This document shows, one piece after another, positions 7,037 to 16,688 of a stretch of DNA of 64,000 bases. The position numbers and the translations under genes are program-made. Source of the DNA: an uncultured Oscillospiraceae bacterium (lineage in GTDB: Bacteria; Bacillota; Clostridia; Oscillospirales; Acutalibacteraceae); assembly GCA_900543795.1 (NCBI GenBank), contig UQSH01000004.1, forward strand, positions 1-64,000. Reading direction: 5' to 3'. Below the pieces are notes generated by a model. That model had not been told where the DNA came from. It saw only the letters and a program-made list of their open reading frames with translations, and did not search any database. Position 1 is the stretch's first letter, and every line of letters starts with the position of its first letter.

Positions 7037-9019
7037 TTATTCTCCCCCGTTATCGGAAAAATCAATGGTTAATTCCTTATCTGCGTTAACATTAATCTTA
7101 AAATTATGCGTTGCGGAAATTTCGGTTATAGAGGCGTTTCCGTTGATTTCCGTTCCGTTATCGGCGGGAATTGCGATTTTAACCGTTGAACCGTTTAATT
7201 TAACGGTTTGAGATTTATATTGCTTTCCGTTAACGGTTATAACGAGAGTGTCGGACGGAATATTTCCGTCTGCGTCCTTATAGCTCGGAAGAATAACATT
7301 AAGAGTAACCGTATAGGTTGAAGAGGGCTCCGTTGTTGTTACACCTGTTGAAACAGTTAAAACTATTTTATCGTCCTCCCTTGCAGTTGAGCCTGCACGG
7401 GGAGACTGGCTTAAAACAACACCCTTTCTTACGGCATTATCCTCTGTTTCAAAAACAACATTTGTGAATCCGGCTCTTTCAAGGAAAGCCTTTGCATCGC
7501 TTTGGGAAAGCCCCTTGACATCGGGAACCTGATATGAATTAAGCCTTGTTGTTGAGGGGCCGCTTGAAACATAAATAATTATTTCCTGATTTTCGGAAAC
7601 AACCGAGCCGGCCTTGGGATCGGTATAAACAACCGAGCCCGTCTCAACCGTTTCGCTTGAAACCTCGGCAGCTCTGTAATTCGTAAGGTTGCTCATTTGA
7701 AGCGTTTTTTCAGCCTTTTCAAGAGTTAAATTATAGCAGTTCGGAACGCTTATATCCTCGTTGCTGGCTGCAACAAAAAGCGTAACAGTTGAGCCTGCAA
7801 TAACCGATTCTCCTGCCTCGGGAGACTGACCTATAACTGTGCCGGGATTATATTCATCAGTTTTTTGATATTCTGCAATAAATTCATAATCATAAGCGTC
7901 GCTTGAAGCAAGATCGTCATACGGCATACCGATAAAGCTTTCAAGCTTTCTTGTGTCGGTGTTGACACCCTGAGTCATAAACATAACAAGACCTACTATT
8001 GCGGCAATAAGCACTATAATTCCCGTTACAACAGCCGTTATAACCTTTTTCTTATGATTGGGATCTATTTCCTCATCGTAAGTCTCTTCCTCATCAGGCT
8101 CTTCATAGTCGCTCCTTTGAGCGCTCTCCTCTTTGAAAACATATTTTGTTGGCTCTTTATCAATAAAATACGAGTAATCAAAGGTTGCCTGCGGATTTCT
8201 GATTATTTCTTCTAAATCAAGGAGCATTTCCGTTGCAGTTTGGTATCTGTCGTTCGGATTTTTTTGCATTGCATGATTGCAAATTTGTTCAAGCCCCAAG
8301 GGTATATCGGGATTAATATCGGTAAGCTTTTTAGGCTCCTTTTGAAGCTGCATAAGAGCAACGGAAACTGCACTGTCTGCCTCAAACGGAACTCTGCCTG
8401 CAAGCATTTCATAAAGAACAACGCCGAGTGAATATATATCTGCCCGCTCATCGGTAAACTCGCCCTTTGCCTGCTCGGGAGAGATATAATGAACTGAGCC
8501 GATTGCATTTTCGGTAAGCGTTTTAGTTTGTGTTCTTGAAAATCTTGCAATACCGAAATCGGTTACCTTAATATTTCCCGTAGGCAAAAGGATTATATTT
8601 TGCGGCTTAATATCTCTGTGAACAATGCCTTTATCATGAGCGTGTTGAAGCGCCTTTAATATTTGAGTTGTAAAAAACACGGCGTCATTCCAAGTTATTA
8701 TATGCTGCTTTTGAATATATTCTTTAAGCGTTATGCCGTCAACATATTCCATAACAATATATTGAATTTTCTCTCCGAAGCTAACATCGTAAACCTTAAC
8801 AATATTCGGATGCGATAAAACGGCAATGGCCTTTGATTCGTTTTTAAATCTTCTGACAAATTCCTCATCATCGGAAAACTCATCTTTAAGTATTTTTATT
8901 GCAACAATTCTGTCGTCAACATTATCATAGGCCTTATAAACAACAGACATTCCGCCAACGCCTATGATTTCCTGAACCTCATATCTTCCGTCTAAGCGTT
9001 TTCCTACATAATTTTCCAT
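7037..9019 (-). CDS. prkC: PASTA-domain Ser/Thr protein kinase PrkC
   Basis: Membrane kinase that senses peptidoglycan fragments and phosphorylates cytosolic proteins. The kinase domain spans about residues 10-270 and has IGVGGMSVVYKA (P-loop), HRDIKPQN (catalytic loop) and DFGIAR. A basic/acidic juxtamembrane region is followed by one membrane helix (about 323-345), then three PASTA repeats (roughly 350-420, 421-490 and 497-565). The last 95 or so residues form an extra Thr/Val-rich extracellular domain that is not a PASTA repeat. I start at the ATG at 9019, which has GGAG seven bases upstream, rather than the TTG at 9025. It is paired with the phosphatase gene 23 bases upstream. Confidence 0.96.
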   Translation of the reverse strand: MENYVGKRLDGRYEVQEIIGVGGMSVVYKAYDNVDDRIVAIKILKDEFSDDEEFVRRFKNESKAIAVLSHPNIVKVYDVSFGEKIQYIVMEYVDGITLKEYIQKQHIITWNDAVFFTTQILKALQHAHDKGIVHRDIKPQNIILLPTGNIKVTDFGIARFSRTQTKTLTENAIGSVHYISPEQAKGEFTDERADIYSLGVVLYEMLAGRVPFEADSAVSVALMQLQKEPKKLTDINPDIPLGLEQICNHAMQKNPNDRYQTATEMLLDLEEIIRNPQATFDYSYFIDKEPTKYVFKEESAQRSDYEEPDEEETYDEEIDPNHKKKVITAVVTGIIVLIAAIVGLVMFMTQGVNTDTRKLESFIGMPYDDLASSDAYDYEFIAEYQKTDEYNPGTVIGQSPEAGESVIAGSTVTLFVAASNEDISVPNCYNLTLEKAEKTLQMSNLTNYRAAEVSSETVETGSVVYTDPKAGSVVSENQEIIIYVSSGPSTTRLNSYQVPDVKGLSQSDAKAFLERAGFTNVVFETEDNAVRKGVVLSQSPRAGSTAREDDKIVLTVSTGVTTTEPSSTYTVTLNVILPSYKDADGNIPSDTLVITVNGKQYKSQTVKLNGSTVKIAIPADNGTEINGNASITEISATHNFKINVNADKELTIDFSDNGGE

Positions 9020-9042
9020 AATCAATCTCCGATTATTATAAA

Positions 9043-9771
9043 TTATTTTGCTATGGCAACAACCGTGATGTTATCGCCGCCGCCGTTATTGTTTGCTTTT
9101 TTTACAAGCCTGTCTGCAAATGCATAGTATCTTCCGTCGCTGACCTCATTTATCATTTCATTATCGGAAACATAATTTGAAAGGCCGTCCGTGCAGATAA
9201 TCAAAACCTCATCATCATCTAAATCTATTTCGTCAAAATCTATTTCGATATTTTTATCAACGCCGATTGCTCTTGTTATTAGATTTTTATTAGGATGATG
9301 CTCTGCTTGCTCCTTAGTTATTTTGCCCTTGTCAACAAGATCTTGAACAACACTATGGTCTGTTGTTACCTGAACAAGACTGTTGCCCTTAAAAACATAC
9401 GCTCTGCTATCACCCGCATGAGCAATATACGCAACGGAATCCTTAACTATTACGCAAACAACGGTTGTTCCCATTCCGTGAAGCTCCGGCTTTGCATAAG
9501 CCATATCGTAAACCTCGATATTGGCGGCAACAAGTGCGGAATCAAGCATATTTTTAATTGAAGCAGGCCTCATATTCTCTCTGTATGCGGCATTAATTTT
9601 ATCACTTATAACCTTAACGGCAAGCGCAGAAGCAATATTACCGCCGGCGGCACCGCCCATACCGTCGCACACTACCGCCCACGCAACCTCGTCGGGAAAT
9701 TCTCCAACTGCATAAGCGTCTTGGTTGGACTCTCTGACCTTGCCTTTATCTGTTTTAGCAACAATCTTCAA
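9043..9771 (-). CDS. prpC: PP2C-type protein phosphatase (Stp1/PrpC)
   Basis: Metal-dependent Ser/Thr phosphatase that reverses PrkC phosphorylation. The 242 residues include the metal-binding motifs RESNQDA, VCDGMGGAAGG, AHAGDSRAY, DHSVVQDLV and CTDGLSNYV, and GGGDNITVV near the C-terminus. It uses a TTG start at 9771, with GAGG in the preceding bases and directly abutting the rlmN stop codon. Kinase and phosphatase are translated from the same transcript, as in other Firmicutes. Confidence 0.95.
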   Translation of the reverse strand: MKIVAKTDKGKVRESNQDAYAVGEFPDEVAWAVVCDGMGGAAGGNIASALAVKVISDKINAAYRENMRPASIKNMLDSALVAANIEVYDMAYAKPELHGMGTTVVCVIVKDSVAYIAHAGDSRAYVFKGNSLVQVTTDHSVVQDLVDKGKITKEQAEHHPNKNLITRAIGVDKNIEIDFDEIDLDDDEVLIICTDGLSNYVSDNEMINEVSDGRYYAFADRLVKKANNNGGGDNITVVAIAK

Positions 9772-10806
9772 TTAATTCACCTCAGTTCTTTTTCTTCTAA
9801 GCTGACCGCAGGAAGCATTTATATCGCTTCCGAGCGTACGCCTTATTGTAGCATTTATTCCCCGTTTTTTCAATATGCTCAAAAAACGGTTTATGGCTTC
9901 ATCGGTGCTTCTGACATTTGCACGCTCCTTAACATCATTAACAGGGATAAGATTAACATGGCAAAGCATACCTTTAAGCCTTGAAGCAAGCTCCTCGGCA
10001 CATTCGTTACTGTCGTTAACACCGTTTATCAATGTATATTCAAAGGAAACTCTTCTGCCTGTTTTGCTGACATATTCTCGGCAGGCAGTTAAAACCTCGT
10101 CCATACACCATTTATTATTAACCGGCATTGATTTACTTCGTATTTCATCATTAGGAGCGTGAAGCGAAACGGTCAAAGTTATCTGCAAATTTTCATTAAG
10201 TAAATCATACATTTTAGGAACAATACCGCAGGTTGAAAGCGTTATGCTTCTCATTGAGATATTAAGTCCGTTTTTATTGTTGACATTATAAAGAAACCTT
10301 ATAACATTATCATAATTATCAAGCGGCTCACCTATGCCCATTAAAACAATATGCGAAATTCTTATGCTTAAATCCCTTTGAGCACTATGAATTTGGCTTT
10401 CAATTTCGGATGGTGTCAGATTTCTCTTAAATCCCGCAAGTGTTGAAGCGCAAAATTTGCAGCCCATTTTGCACCCAACCTGACTTGAAACGCAAATTGT
10501 GTAGCCATATTTATATTTCATTACAACAGATTCAATATATTCTCCGTCATTTAAACGAAAAAGATATTTAACAGTTGAATCAATTGAAGAAACATATTTT
10601 TCCTCAACAGTGCAATCGGCTATATAATAGTCGTTGCTTAAAGAAGCTCTTAATTCCTTAGACAAATTTGTCATTTCTTCAAATGAAGCAACGCCGTATT
10701 TATGAAGCCACTCAAATATTTGACCTGCTCGGAACCTCGGCAGGCCTAAATCTTTAATTTGAGCCGAAAGCTCTTCAAGGCTTAATGATTTAATATCCTT
10801 TTTCAT
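9772..10806 (-). CDS. rlmN: 23S rRNA A2503 / tRNA A37 C2-methyltransferase RlmN
   Basis: Radical-SAM enzyme that methylates C2 of adenosine 2503 in 23S rRNA and of A37 in some tRNAs. It has 344 residues, the usual length. The iron-sulfur motif is CKMGCKFC with the GIGEPLDNYDNV segment after it, and SCGQLR near the end contains the second catalytic Cys. The N-terminus has the helical accessory domain (LPRFRAGQIFEWLH). It overlaps rsmB by 4 bases (ATGA type). Confidence 0.97.
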   Translation of the reverse strand: MKKDIKSLSLEELSAQIKDLGLPRFRAGQIFEWLHKYGVASFEEMTNLSKELRASLSNDYYIADCTVEEKYVSSIDSTVKYLFRLNDGEYIESVVMKYKYGYTICVSSQVGCKMGCKFCASTLAGFKRNLTPSEIESQIHSAQRDLSIRISHIVLMGIGEPLDNYDNVIRFLYNVNNKNGLNISMRSITLSTCGIVPKMYDLLNENLQITLTVSLHAPNDEIRSKSMPVNNKWCMDEVLTACREYVSKTGRRVSFEYTLINGVNDSNECAEELASRLKGMLCHVNLIPVNDVKERANVRSTDEAINRFLSILKKRGINATIRRTLGSDINASCGQLRRKRTEVN

Positions 10807-12041
10807 TTCAATCTCTCAATAACGCAATAATAAAATCCGTCTGCGCCGTTTTCTCCCGGAAAAACTGTTTTTTCACTAATTTTAACAAAGCCTGAATTTT
10901 TATTTAAAAAGCTCTCAACAACCTTTTCATTTTCTCTTTTATTCAATGTGCAGGTTGAATAAAGCAATCTTCCGTTTTTCTTTAAATACTTCGAAGAAGT
11001 ATCAAGAATTTTAAATTGCAAAACAGGAAGCTCCTTGATTGAATCCAAATCCTTATACTTGATTTCGGGCTTTCTTCTGATGATACCGAAGCCGCTGCAA
11101 GGAACATCGCAGATTATTTTATCACATTCGGGTAAATTTTCATTCACCGCACAGGCGTCGTTAACATCAGCGGTAACTGACGAATAACCAAGCCTTTCAG
11201 CGCCTTTCTTAATAAGCTCAACTCTGTGTTTATGTATATCAAGGGAATAAATTTTCGCCTTATTTTTTGAAAGCGATGCGGCTGTGAAGGATTTTCCGCC
11301 CGGTGCGGCACAAACATCAATAACAGTTTCTCCCGCCTTAATATCAAGGGCTTTAACAGCATTGAAGCAGGAAAAATCCTGAATATGAAATAAACCCTTT
11401 TTATATGCATCAAGCTCGGTTATATTGCAGCCGGTTTTAATAATAACAACATCGTTAAGCACTTGTGCATTTATGCTTTCATTTTTTAATGACGAAACAA
11501 GCCCTTCGGCGTCTGTTTTTATGTAATTGGGAACTGCAAAAACGGGAGCATTCTCATTAATATAAGGTAAAAACGACTTAACCCTATCCTGTGTGTATGC
11601 CTTTGAAAGCATATTAATAAGGCTTTGAGGTATTGAATATCTAATGCTTAAATCGTCAATTAAATTTATATCAATAATATTATTTGCTATATTATGCAAA
11701 ACCGCATTTATCATACCGGAATAAAAGAAAAGTCCGTTATCCTTGGCAAGCTTAACGCTTTCATCAACCGCAGCACTTGCAGGCACCTTATCCATAAAAT
11801 AAATCTGATAGGTGCCCATACGCAAAATCGTTTTTACCTTTGGCTTTGATTTTTTGCAATATTGCTCAATGATATAATCAAGTGTAATTTTCCGTTCAAT
11901 AACACCGTAAACAAGCCTTGAAGCGAATGCCTTACCCTCGTCAATGCAAGAAAGCATCTTATCAAGCTCTATATTTGAATACGCATTATCGTATAAAACG
12001 CCGTATAGCGTTTCAAAAGCTATTTGTCGTGAACTAATCAT
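10803..12041 (-). CDS. rsmB: 16S rRNA cytosine-967 C5-methyltransferase RsmB
   Basis: SAM-dependent methyltransferase of 412 residues. The N-terminal third is a NusB-like RNA-binding domain. The C-terminal catalytic domain has VIDVCAAPGGKSF (SAM site), CDVPCSGFGIIRRKPEI with the catalytic Pro-Cys, and LLYSTCTLNKRENE with the second Cys. It overlaps the metallopeptidase gene upstream by 4 bases and rlmN downstream by 4 bases, so translation is likely coupled. Confidence 0.95.
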   Translation of the reverse strand: MISSRQIAFETLYGVLYDNAYSNIELDKMLSCIDEGKAFASRLVYGVIERKITLDYIIEQYCKKSKPKVKTILRMGTYQIYFMDKVPASAAVDESVKLAKDNGLFFYSGMINAVLHNIANNIIDINLIDDLSIRYSIPQSLINMLSKAYTQDRVKSFLPYINENAPVFAVPNYIKTDAEGLVSSLKNESINAQVLNDVVIIKTGCNITELDAYKKGLFHIQDFSCFNAVKALDIKAGETVIDVCAAPGGKSFTAASLSKNKAKIYSLDIHKHRVELIKKGAERLGYSSVTADVNDACAVNENLPECDKIICDVPCSGFGIIRRKPEIKYKDLDSIKELPVLQFKILDTSSKYLKKNGRLLYSTCTLNKRENEKVVESFLNKNSGFVKISEKTVFPGENGADGFYYCVIERLK

Positions 12042-12688
12042 TTCCTTCTGTTTGCAACCAAAAACAGTCTCAAAAGCGTTGCAAGAGAAGAAGCAAGTGC
12101 CGCAACATAGGTTAAAGCGGCGGCGGATAAAACACTTTTTGCTCCGCCGTATTCATTCTCCGAAAGCAATCCGTTTGAGCTGATAACATTAAGTGCTCTT
12201 TTTGAAGCGTTAAATTCAACAGGAAGCGTTATTAACTGAAAAAGAGCAACTGCCGAATACAAAATAATTCCGATATAAACAAGCGGCTGATAATTGAAAA
12301 CAAAGCCTAAAAGTGCAAGCGGAATACCTAAATTTGAACCGAATTTGGTTATCGGAATAACCGCATTTCTTATTTTAAGCGGAAAATATCCCTCTGCATG
12401 CTGGCAGGCGTGTCCCGCCTCATGACAGGCAACTCCGACTGCGGCAATGCTTGAAGAATTATAAACACCCTGTGAAAGGCAAATTTCCTTTGTTGCAGGA
12501 TTATAATGATCGGTTAAATTACCGCTAATTGGCTTAATTTTAACATCAGTTACACCGTTTAACTGCAAAAGCCTCTGTGCCGCCTCTGCGCCTGTTAAGC
12601 CTCGTGAATTTCTTATACTGCTGTATTTTCTGAAATTTGAATTAACCTTTGCCTGACATATAAATGAAAAAATTATGACGGGTATCAT
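12038..12688 (-). CDS. YugP-family membrane zinc metallopeptidase
   Basis: Integral membrane protein of 216 residues with the zinc-peptidase motif HEAGHACQH in VGVACHEAGHA, and the family block SRGLTGAEAAQRLL near the N-terminus. Two or three more hydrophobic helices follow. The substrate is unknown. The ATG at 12688 has only a weak GGGG upstream and truncates the first membrane helix. A much better AAGGGAG (12742-12736) sits 8 bases before an in-frame ACG at 12727, which would add 13 mostly hydrophobic residues. The gene is an insertion between fmt and rsmB relative to B. subtilis. Confidence 0.9.
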   Translation of the reverse strand: MIPVIIFSFICQAKVNSNFRKYSSIRNSRGLTGAEAAQRLLQLNGVTDVKIKPISGNLTDHYNPATKEICLSQGVYNSSSIAAVGVACHEAGHACQHAEGYFPLKIRNAVIPITKFGSNLGIPLALLGFVFNYQPLVYIGIILYSAVALFQLITLPVEFNASKRALNVISSNGLLSENEYGGAKSVLSAAALTYVAALASSLATLLRLFLVANRRK

Positions 12689-12745
12689 AATAAACCCCGT
12701 TAAATAATAAACAAAATAAGTGCCCGTAAAATCGTCTCCCTTAAT

Positions 12746-13669
12746 TTATTTAAGAATATCTCCTTGGCAGATTTTATTACCCGCAAGGAAGGATTTTATA
12801 TCCATTCTTTTTTTGCCGATTGGTTGAATTTCAAGAATGTCTATACAATTTCCGTCTCCGCATGAAACAGTAAGTCTGCCTTTACAGCAAATAACCTCTC
12901 CTGCCCTTGCGCCCTTATCCTGTGATAAAACAGATTTATGGATTTTAACCTCTTTATCTCCGATAACTGCGCTTGCAGCAGGCCAGGATTGAAGTCCTCT
13001 AATCTTATTGTGAATTTCAAACGCCGATTTATTCCAGTCAATTCGGCTTATAGATTTATCTATCATAGGAGCATAGCTTGACTCTCCTACCTGCTTAACA
13101 GGCTTAATTTGATTTTTTTCAATAAGCTCAATCGCCTTGCTTAATGCATCGGCACCCAAAGCAGAAAGTCTTTCAAATAGCTCCTCAGACGTTTCATTAA
13201 TATCTATTTCAGTTTTCTCGGTATAAATAACATCGCCCGTGTCAATTCCCTCGTCCATCTGCATTATGCAAACGCCCGTTTCCTTTTCTCCGTTAAGAAT
13301 TGCCCATTGAATAGGTGCACACCCACGATATTTCGGAAGCAAAGAAGCGTGAACATTAATTGAGCCGTGCTTGGCAGAAGACAAAACATCGGGGGGAAGA
13401 ATTTTTCCGTAAGCAACAACAACGATAAGCTCCGGGTTAAGTCTGCTTATAATATCTCTGTTTTCCTGATTATTAAATTTTTCAGGCTGAAAAACCTCAA
13501 TATTATTCATTAACGCAAGCACCTTAACGGGAGGAGGAGTTAAAATCTGTTTTCTGCCTGTTTTTTTATCGGGTTGAGTGAACACTCCGCAAATTTCATT
13601 GCCGTCATTAATCAGCCTTTCAAGGCAAGATGAAGCAAAATCCGGGGTTCCCATAAACAAAATTCTCAT
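12746..13669 (-). CDS. fmt: Methionyl-tRNA formyltransferase
   Basis: Formylates initiator Met-tRNA using 10-formyltetrahydrofolate. The 307 residues have the N-terminal [12 protein letters not shown], the catalytic region [20 protein letters not shown] with Asn and His, and [11 protein letters not shown] with the catalytic Asp. A C-terminal OB-like tRNA-binding domain follows. It overlaps def by 4 bases; the def-fmt pair (deformylase and formyltransferase) is a classical bacterial couple. Confidence 0.97.
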   Translation of the reverse strand: MRILFMGTPDFASSCLERLINDGNEICGVFTQPDKKTGRKQILTPPPVKVLALMNNIEVFQPEKFNNQENRDIISRLNPELIVVVAYGKILPPDVLSSAKHGSINVHASLLPKYRGCAPIQWAILNGEKETGVCIMQMDEGIDTGDVIYTEKTEIDINETSEELFERLSALGADALSKAIELIEKNQIKPVKQVGESSYAPMIDKSISRIDWNKSAFEIHNKIRGLQSWPAASAVIGDKEVKIHKSVLSQDKGARAGEVICCKGRLTVSCGDGNCIDILEIQPIGKKRMDIKSFLAGNKICQGDILK

Positions 13670-14124
13670 TGGCTAACCAACTCTCCGTCAACAAGATGTG
13701 AGGTAAACAAAATACCTTCAAGATGATCGATTTCGTGGCAAAATGCTTTTGCTTTAAGTCCTTCTCCGGTAAACACCTGCCATTTGCCGTTTCTGTCCTG
13801 CGCTTTAACCTGAACCTTCATTGGCCTTTTTGTTGTTCCCCATTTTCCCGGAAGTGAAAGGCAACCCTCTTGGTCAATCTGTTCTCCCTCTTCATAGGTT
13901 ATCTCGGGATTAACAAGCTCCATAGGGCCCTCTCCGATATCTATAACAACAACACGCCTTAAAATACCAACCTGAACGGCTGCAAGGCCTACTCCGTTTT
14001 GGGAATACATTGTTTCAAGCATATCGTCAATTAACGAAGCAAGCTTATCATCAAATTTTTCAACTTTTCTGCTTTTTTTATTAAGTATCGGATCGCCGAC
14101 CGTAACAATATTTCTTAAAGCCAT
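13666..14124 (-). CDS. def: Peptide deformylase
   Basis: Removes the formyl group from nascent peptides. Its 152 residues contain all three conserved motifs: [10 protein letters not shown] (I), EGCLSLPG with the metal Cys (II) and CHEIDHLEG with the two metal His and the catalytic Glu (III). Motif I has Val in place of the more common Pro (AVQVG for APQVG). The start has GGAAAGG with a 14-base spacer. The 125-base gap to priA includes small inverted repeats but no clear terminator. A weak extended -10 (TGATATGAA) could give def an internal promoter. Confidence 0.97.
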   Translation of the reverse strand: MALRNIVTVGDPILNKKSRKVEKFDDKLASLIDDMLETMYSQNGVGLAAVQVGILRRVVVIDIGEGPMELVNPEITYEEGEQIDQEGCLSLPGKWGTTKRPMKVQVKAQDRNGKWQVFTGEGLKAKAFCHEIDHLEGILFTSHLVDGELVSQ

Positions 14125-14249
14125 TTTAAATTCCGTTGCCTTTCCAATTTAATTCATATCACAGAAATAGAAGTACCACAAATTAAACCACAGCACAAGC
14201 TGCTGTTCATTCCCCGGGTAATAATATAAACAAAATTAATGTTACCCAA

Positions 14250-16466
14250 TTAAAGATTGAGGTCTAATCCAATCGTAACCTCTTTGTACTCTTTCATTTT
14301 AGCAATTTTTTGTAATATATCGTTTAACATTCTGCGAACTGATTTTGAATTTTTGCATTTTATTGACAGTCTGTGTCTGTAATTATTGTTTATTTTACTT
14401 ATTTTTGCCGGACTCGGACCTAAAACAATAAACTTTTCATTTTTATATTCAGTTTTGTTAAGCTCAACAAAAATATCAAAAAATTCTTTCGCACAAAGAG
14501 CAGATTTATTTTCGTCCTCACTTGTAAACGAAACTGAATATATATCGCAAAAGGGTGGATATGTAAGCAATTTTCGAAGATTTATTTCACTCTCGTAAAA
14601 CGCCTTATAATCCTGCCTTGAAGCGTATTCTATTATTTCGTTATTCGGATTTATTGTTTGAATAACGGCTTTTCCGCTTGCGTTTCTCCGTCCGCTTCTG
14701 CCAACAACCTGCGTTATTAAATCAAAGGAGCGCTCATTAGCGGTATAATTTTCATCATAAAGAGAATTATCGGCATTAACGACGCCAACAAGCTCAACAT
14801 TAGGAAAATCAAGTCCCTTTGCCACCATTTGAGTTCCGATTAAAATATCATAGTCGCCGTTTGAAAATGCGTCAAAGATACGCTGATGGCTGAATTTTGC
14901 GGATGTTGTGTCTGCGTCCATTCTTATTATTCGAGCCTGAGGAAAAAGTCTTTCGATTTCATCCTCAATTCTCTGCGTACCGTAGCCGCTGTATCTTATA
15001 TTTTTAGAGCCGCATTCGGTGCAAACATTATCAAGCGGCTTTGAATATCCGCAATAATGGCACATAAGGCTATTGTTGAAGCTGTGATAAGTTAAGCTGA
15101 TACTGCAATTCGGACAGGTTATAACATGTCCGCAGTCATTACAGGCAATAAAGGTGTTATATCCCCTGCGGTTAATAAGAAGTATTGCCTGTTTTTTCTT
15201 TTCAAGTGTTTCTTCAAGAAAATTTTTCAGCGTACTTGAAACAGGAGTTTTGTTTCCGTTTTTAATTTCCGTCTTCATATCAACGGTTATAACCTGCGGA
15301 AGAGCTGATTCTCCATATCTTTCTTTAAGCTCACAAAGCTTATATTTGCCGTTCACGGCGGCAGAATAGCTTTCAACGCTCGGAGTTGCAGAGGTTAAAA
15401 GAAGAAGCGCCTTATTATATTTACACCTGAATTTTGCAACCTCTGCCGCATTATATTTTGGCGTTCTTTCACTTTTATAGGTGTGCTCCTGTTCCTCGTC
15501 TATAACTATTAAGCCAAGGTTATGAAGCGGAGCAAAAACGGCACTTCTCGTTCCGATAACAATTTTTGCCTCGCCGCAATCTGCTCTTTTATATTCGTCA
15601 TTTCTCTCGCCGAGTGAAAGTCCGCTGTGAAAAACCGCAACCTTTTTGCCGTATCGCTTATGAAAAATCGAAAGAGCCTGCGGAGTCAGAGAAATTTCGG
15701 GAACCATTACGATAACATCCTTTCCCATATTAACCGCTTCATCAATCAATTTAAGATAAACCTGGGTTTTGCCGGAACCTGTTACACCGTAAAGAAGTCC
15801 CGTTCCTCCGCCGTTTTTGAGCAAATTTGAATAGGTTGAAAATGCCGTTTTCTGCTCGTTAGACAAAACAATTTCTTTTTTAGCAACAAGACTGTCGGCA
15901 TTTCCGTACGGATTGCGAAAAACCTCTTTTTTATAATATTCGCAGATTCCGTATTTAACAAGATTATCAAGAACGCTCTTGCCAACAGAACAAAATTCGC
16001 AGATTTCATTTACCTCTGCCGCACCGACATCCGATAAAAGATTTACAACGGATTGTTGCTTTGGTGTTAATCTTTGCGTTATCTCTGCATTATCATCAGC
16101 AAGGCGCATCATTTTTTCACTTTTTGAGCCAACCTTATCAATACCTCTCGGAAGCATTTGGCGCAGGCAGTCGTATGTTGTGCAAAAGCATCTTTCTTTA
16201 AGCCAAAGAGCAAGCTCAACCATTTCACGATCTAAAACAGAAGCATTTTTATCAACTGCTTTAATCTCCTTCAAGCCCGTGTTTATTGCTTCAAAGATTT
16301 TTATAACAACGCCTTTTCTTAAAGCATTACCCTTTCCGAAGGGTACCTTAACTCTTGTTCCCTCGGTTATGGTCTCTTTTAGCTCCTCGGGGATATAATA
16401 ATCATAATCCGATAGAGTGCTGAAAAAGGTGTTTTCAACTGCAACAGTTGCAATTAGCCTGTTCAT
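14250..16466 (-). CDS. priA: Primosomal replication restart helicase PriA
   Basis: DNA helicase that reloads the replisome at collapsed forks. It has 738 residues. The N-terminal 3'-DNA-binding domain comes first, then the helicase with Walker A GVTGSGKTQVYL, Walker B DEEQEH and ATPSVES. A zinc-binding insert follows with CNDCGHVITCPNC, CHYCGY and CTECGSKN, and then motifs V and VI (DADTTS, GTQMVAKGLDFPN, QVVGRSGR). It shares one base with rpoZ (TAATG). The coaBC gene that usually lies between rpoZ and priA is absent. Confidence 0.97.
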   Translation of the reverse strand: MNRLIATVAVENTFFSTLSDYDYYIPEELKETITEGTRVKVPFGKGNALRKGVVIKIFEAINTGLKEIKAVDKNASVLDREMVELALWLKERCFCTTYDCLRQMLPRGIDKVGSKSEKMMRLADDNAEITQRLTPKQQSVVNLLSDVGAAEVNEICEFCSVGKSVLDNLVKYGICEYYKKEVFRNPYGNADSLVAKKEIVLSNEQKTAFSTYSNLLKNGGGTGLLYGVTGSGKTQVYLKLIDEAVNMGKDVIVMVPEISLTPQALSIFHKRYGKKVAVFHSGLSLGERNDEYKRADCGEAKIVIGTRSAVFAPLHNLGLIVIDEEQEHTYKSERTPKYNAAEVAKFRCKYNKALLLLTSATPSVESYSAAVNGKYKLCELKERYGESALPQVITVDMKTEIKNGNKTPVSSTLKNFLEETLEKKKQAILLINRRGYNTFIACNDCGHVITCPNCSISLTYHSFNNSLMCHYCGYSKPLDNVCTECGSKNIRYSGYGTQRIEDEIERLFPQARIIRMDADTTSAKFSHQRIFDAFSNGDYDILIGTQMVAKGLDFPNVELVGVVNADNSLYDENYTANERSFDLITQVVGRSGRRNASGKAVIQTINPNNEIIEYASRQDYKAFYESEINLRKLLTYPPFCDIYSVSFTSEDENKSALCAKEFFDIFVELNKTEYKNEKFIVLGPSPAKISKINNNYRHRLSIKCKNSKSVRRMLNDILQKIAKMKEYKEVTIGLDLNL

Positions 16467-16675
16467 TATTTTGATTTAAGCTCGGCAGGCTCTTCAACAA
16501 CATATTTGCCGTCGTTAATTTCCTCAATGGCAAGCGAAACGCTTTTATCATCAAGAAGCACTTCGTTTTTAACTGCTTCCTCTCTGATTTCTCTTGCTCT
16601 TTTAGCTGTTGCAACAACAAGACTGTATCTGCTGTTGCAGTTTTTTAATAACTTTTTTAAATCCGGATTAAACAT
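16466..16675 (-). CDS. rpoZ: RNA polymerase omega subunit
   Basis: A 69-residue omega subunit with the conserved RYSLVVATAKRAREI helix that clamps the beta-prime C-terminus, followed by KSVSLAIEEINDGKY. A strong AAGGAG is 9 bases before the ATG. The gene lies between gmk and priA as in most Firmicutes. Confidence 0.95.
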   Translation of the reverse strand: MFNPDLKKLLKNCNSRYSLVVATAKRAREIREEAVKNEVLLDDKSVSLAIEEINDGKYVVEEPAELKSK

Positions 16676-16688
16676 ATCAATTATCTCC

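Noticed and set aside
14150..14220. An 18-codon frame (MNSSLCCGLICG...) between priA and def on the minus strand
   Set aside because: The GGGG before it is too close to serve as a ribosome-binding site and the frame is too short to support.
14165..14250. Small inverted repeats (ACAGCA/TGCTGT and GGGTAA/TTACCC) in the priA-def gap
   Set aside because: Arms of six bases without a T run; not a convincing terminator or operator.
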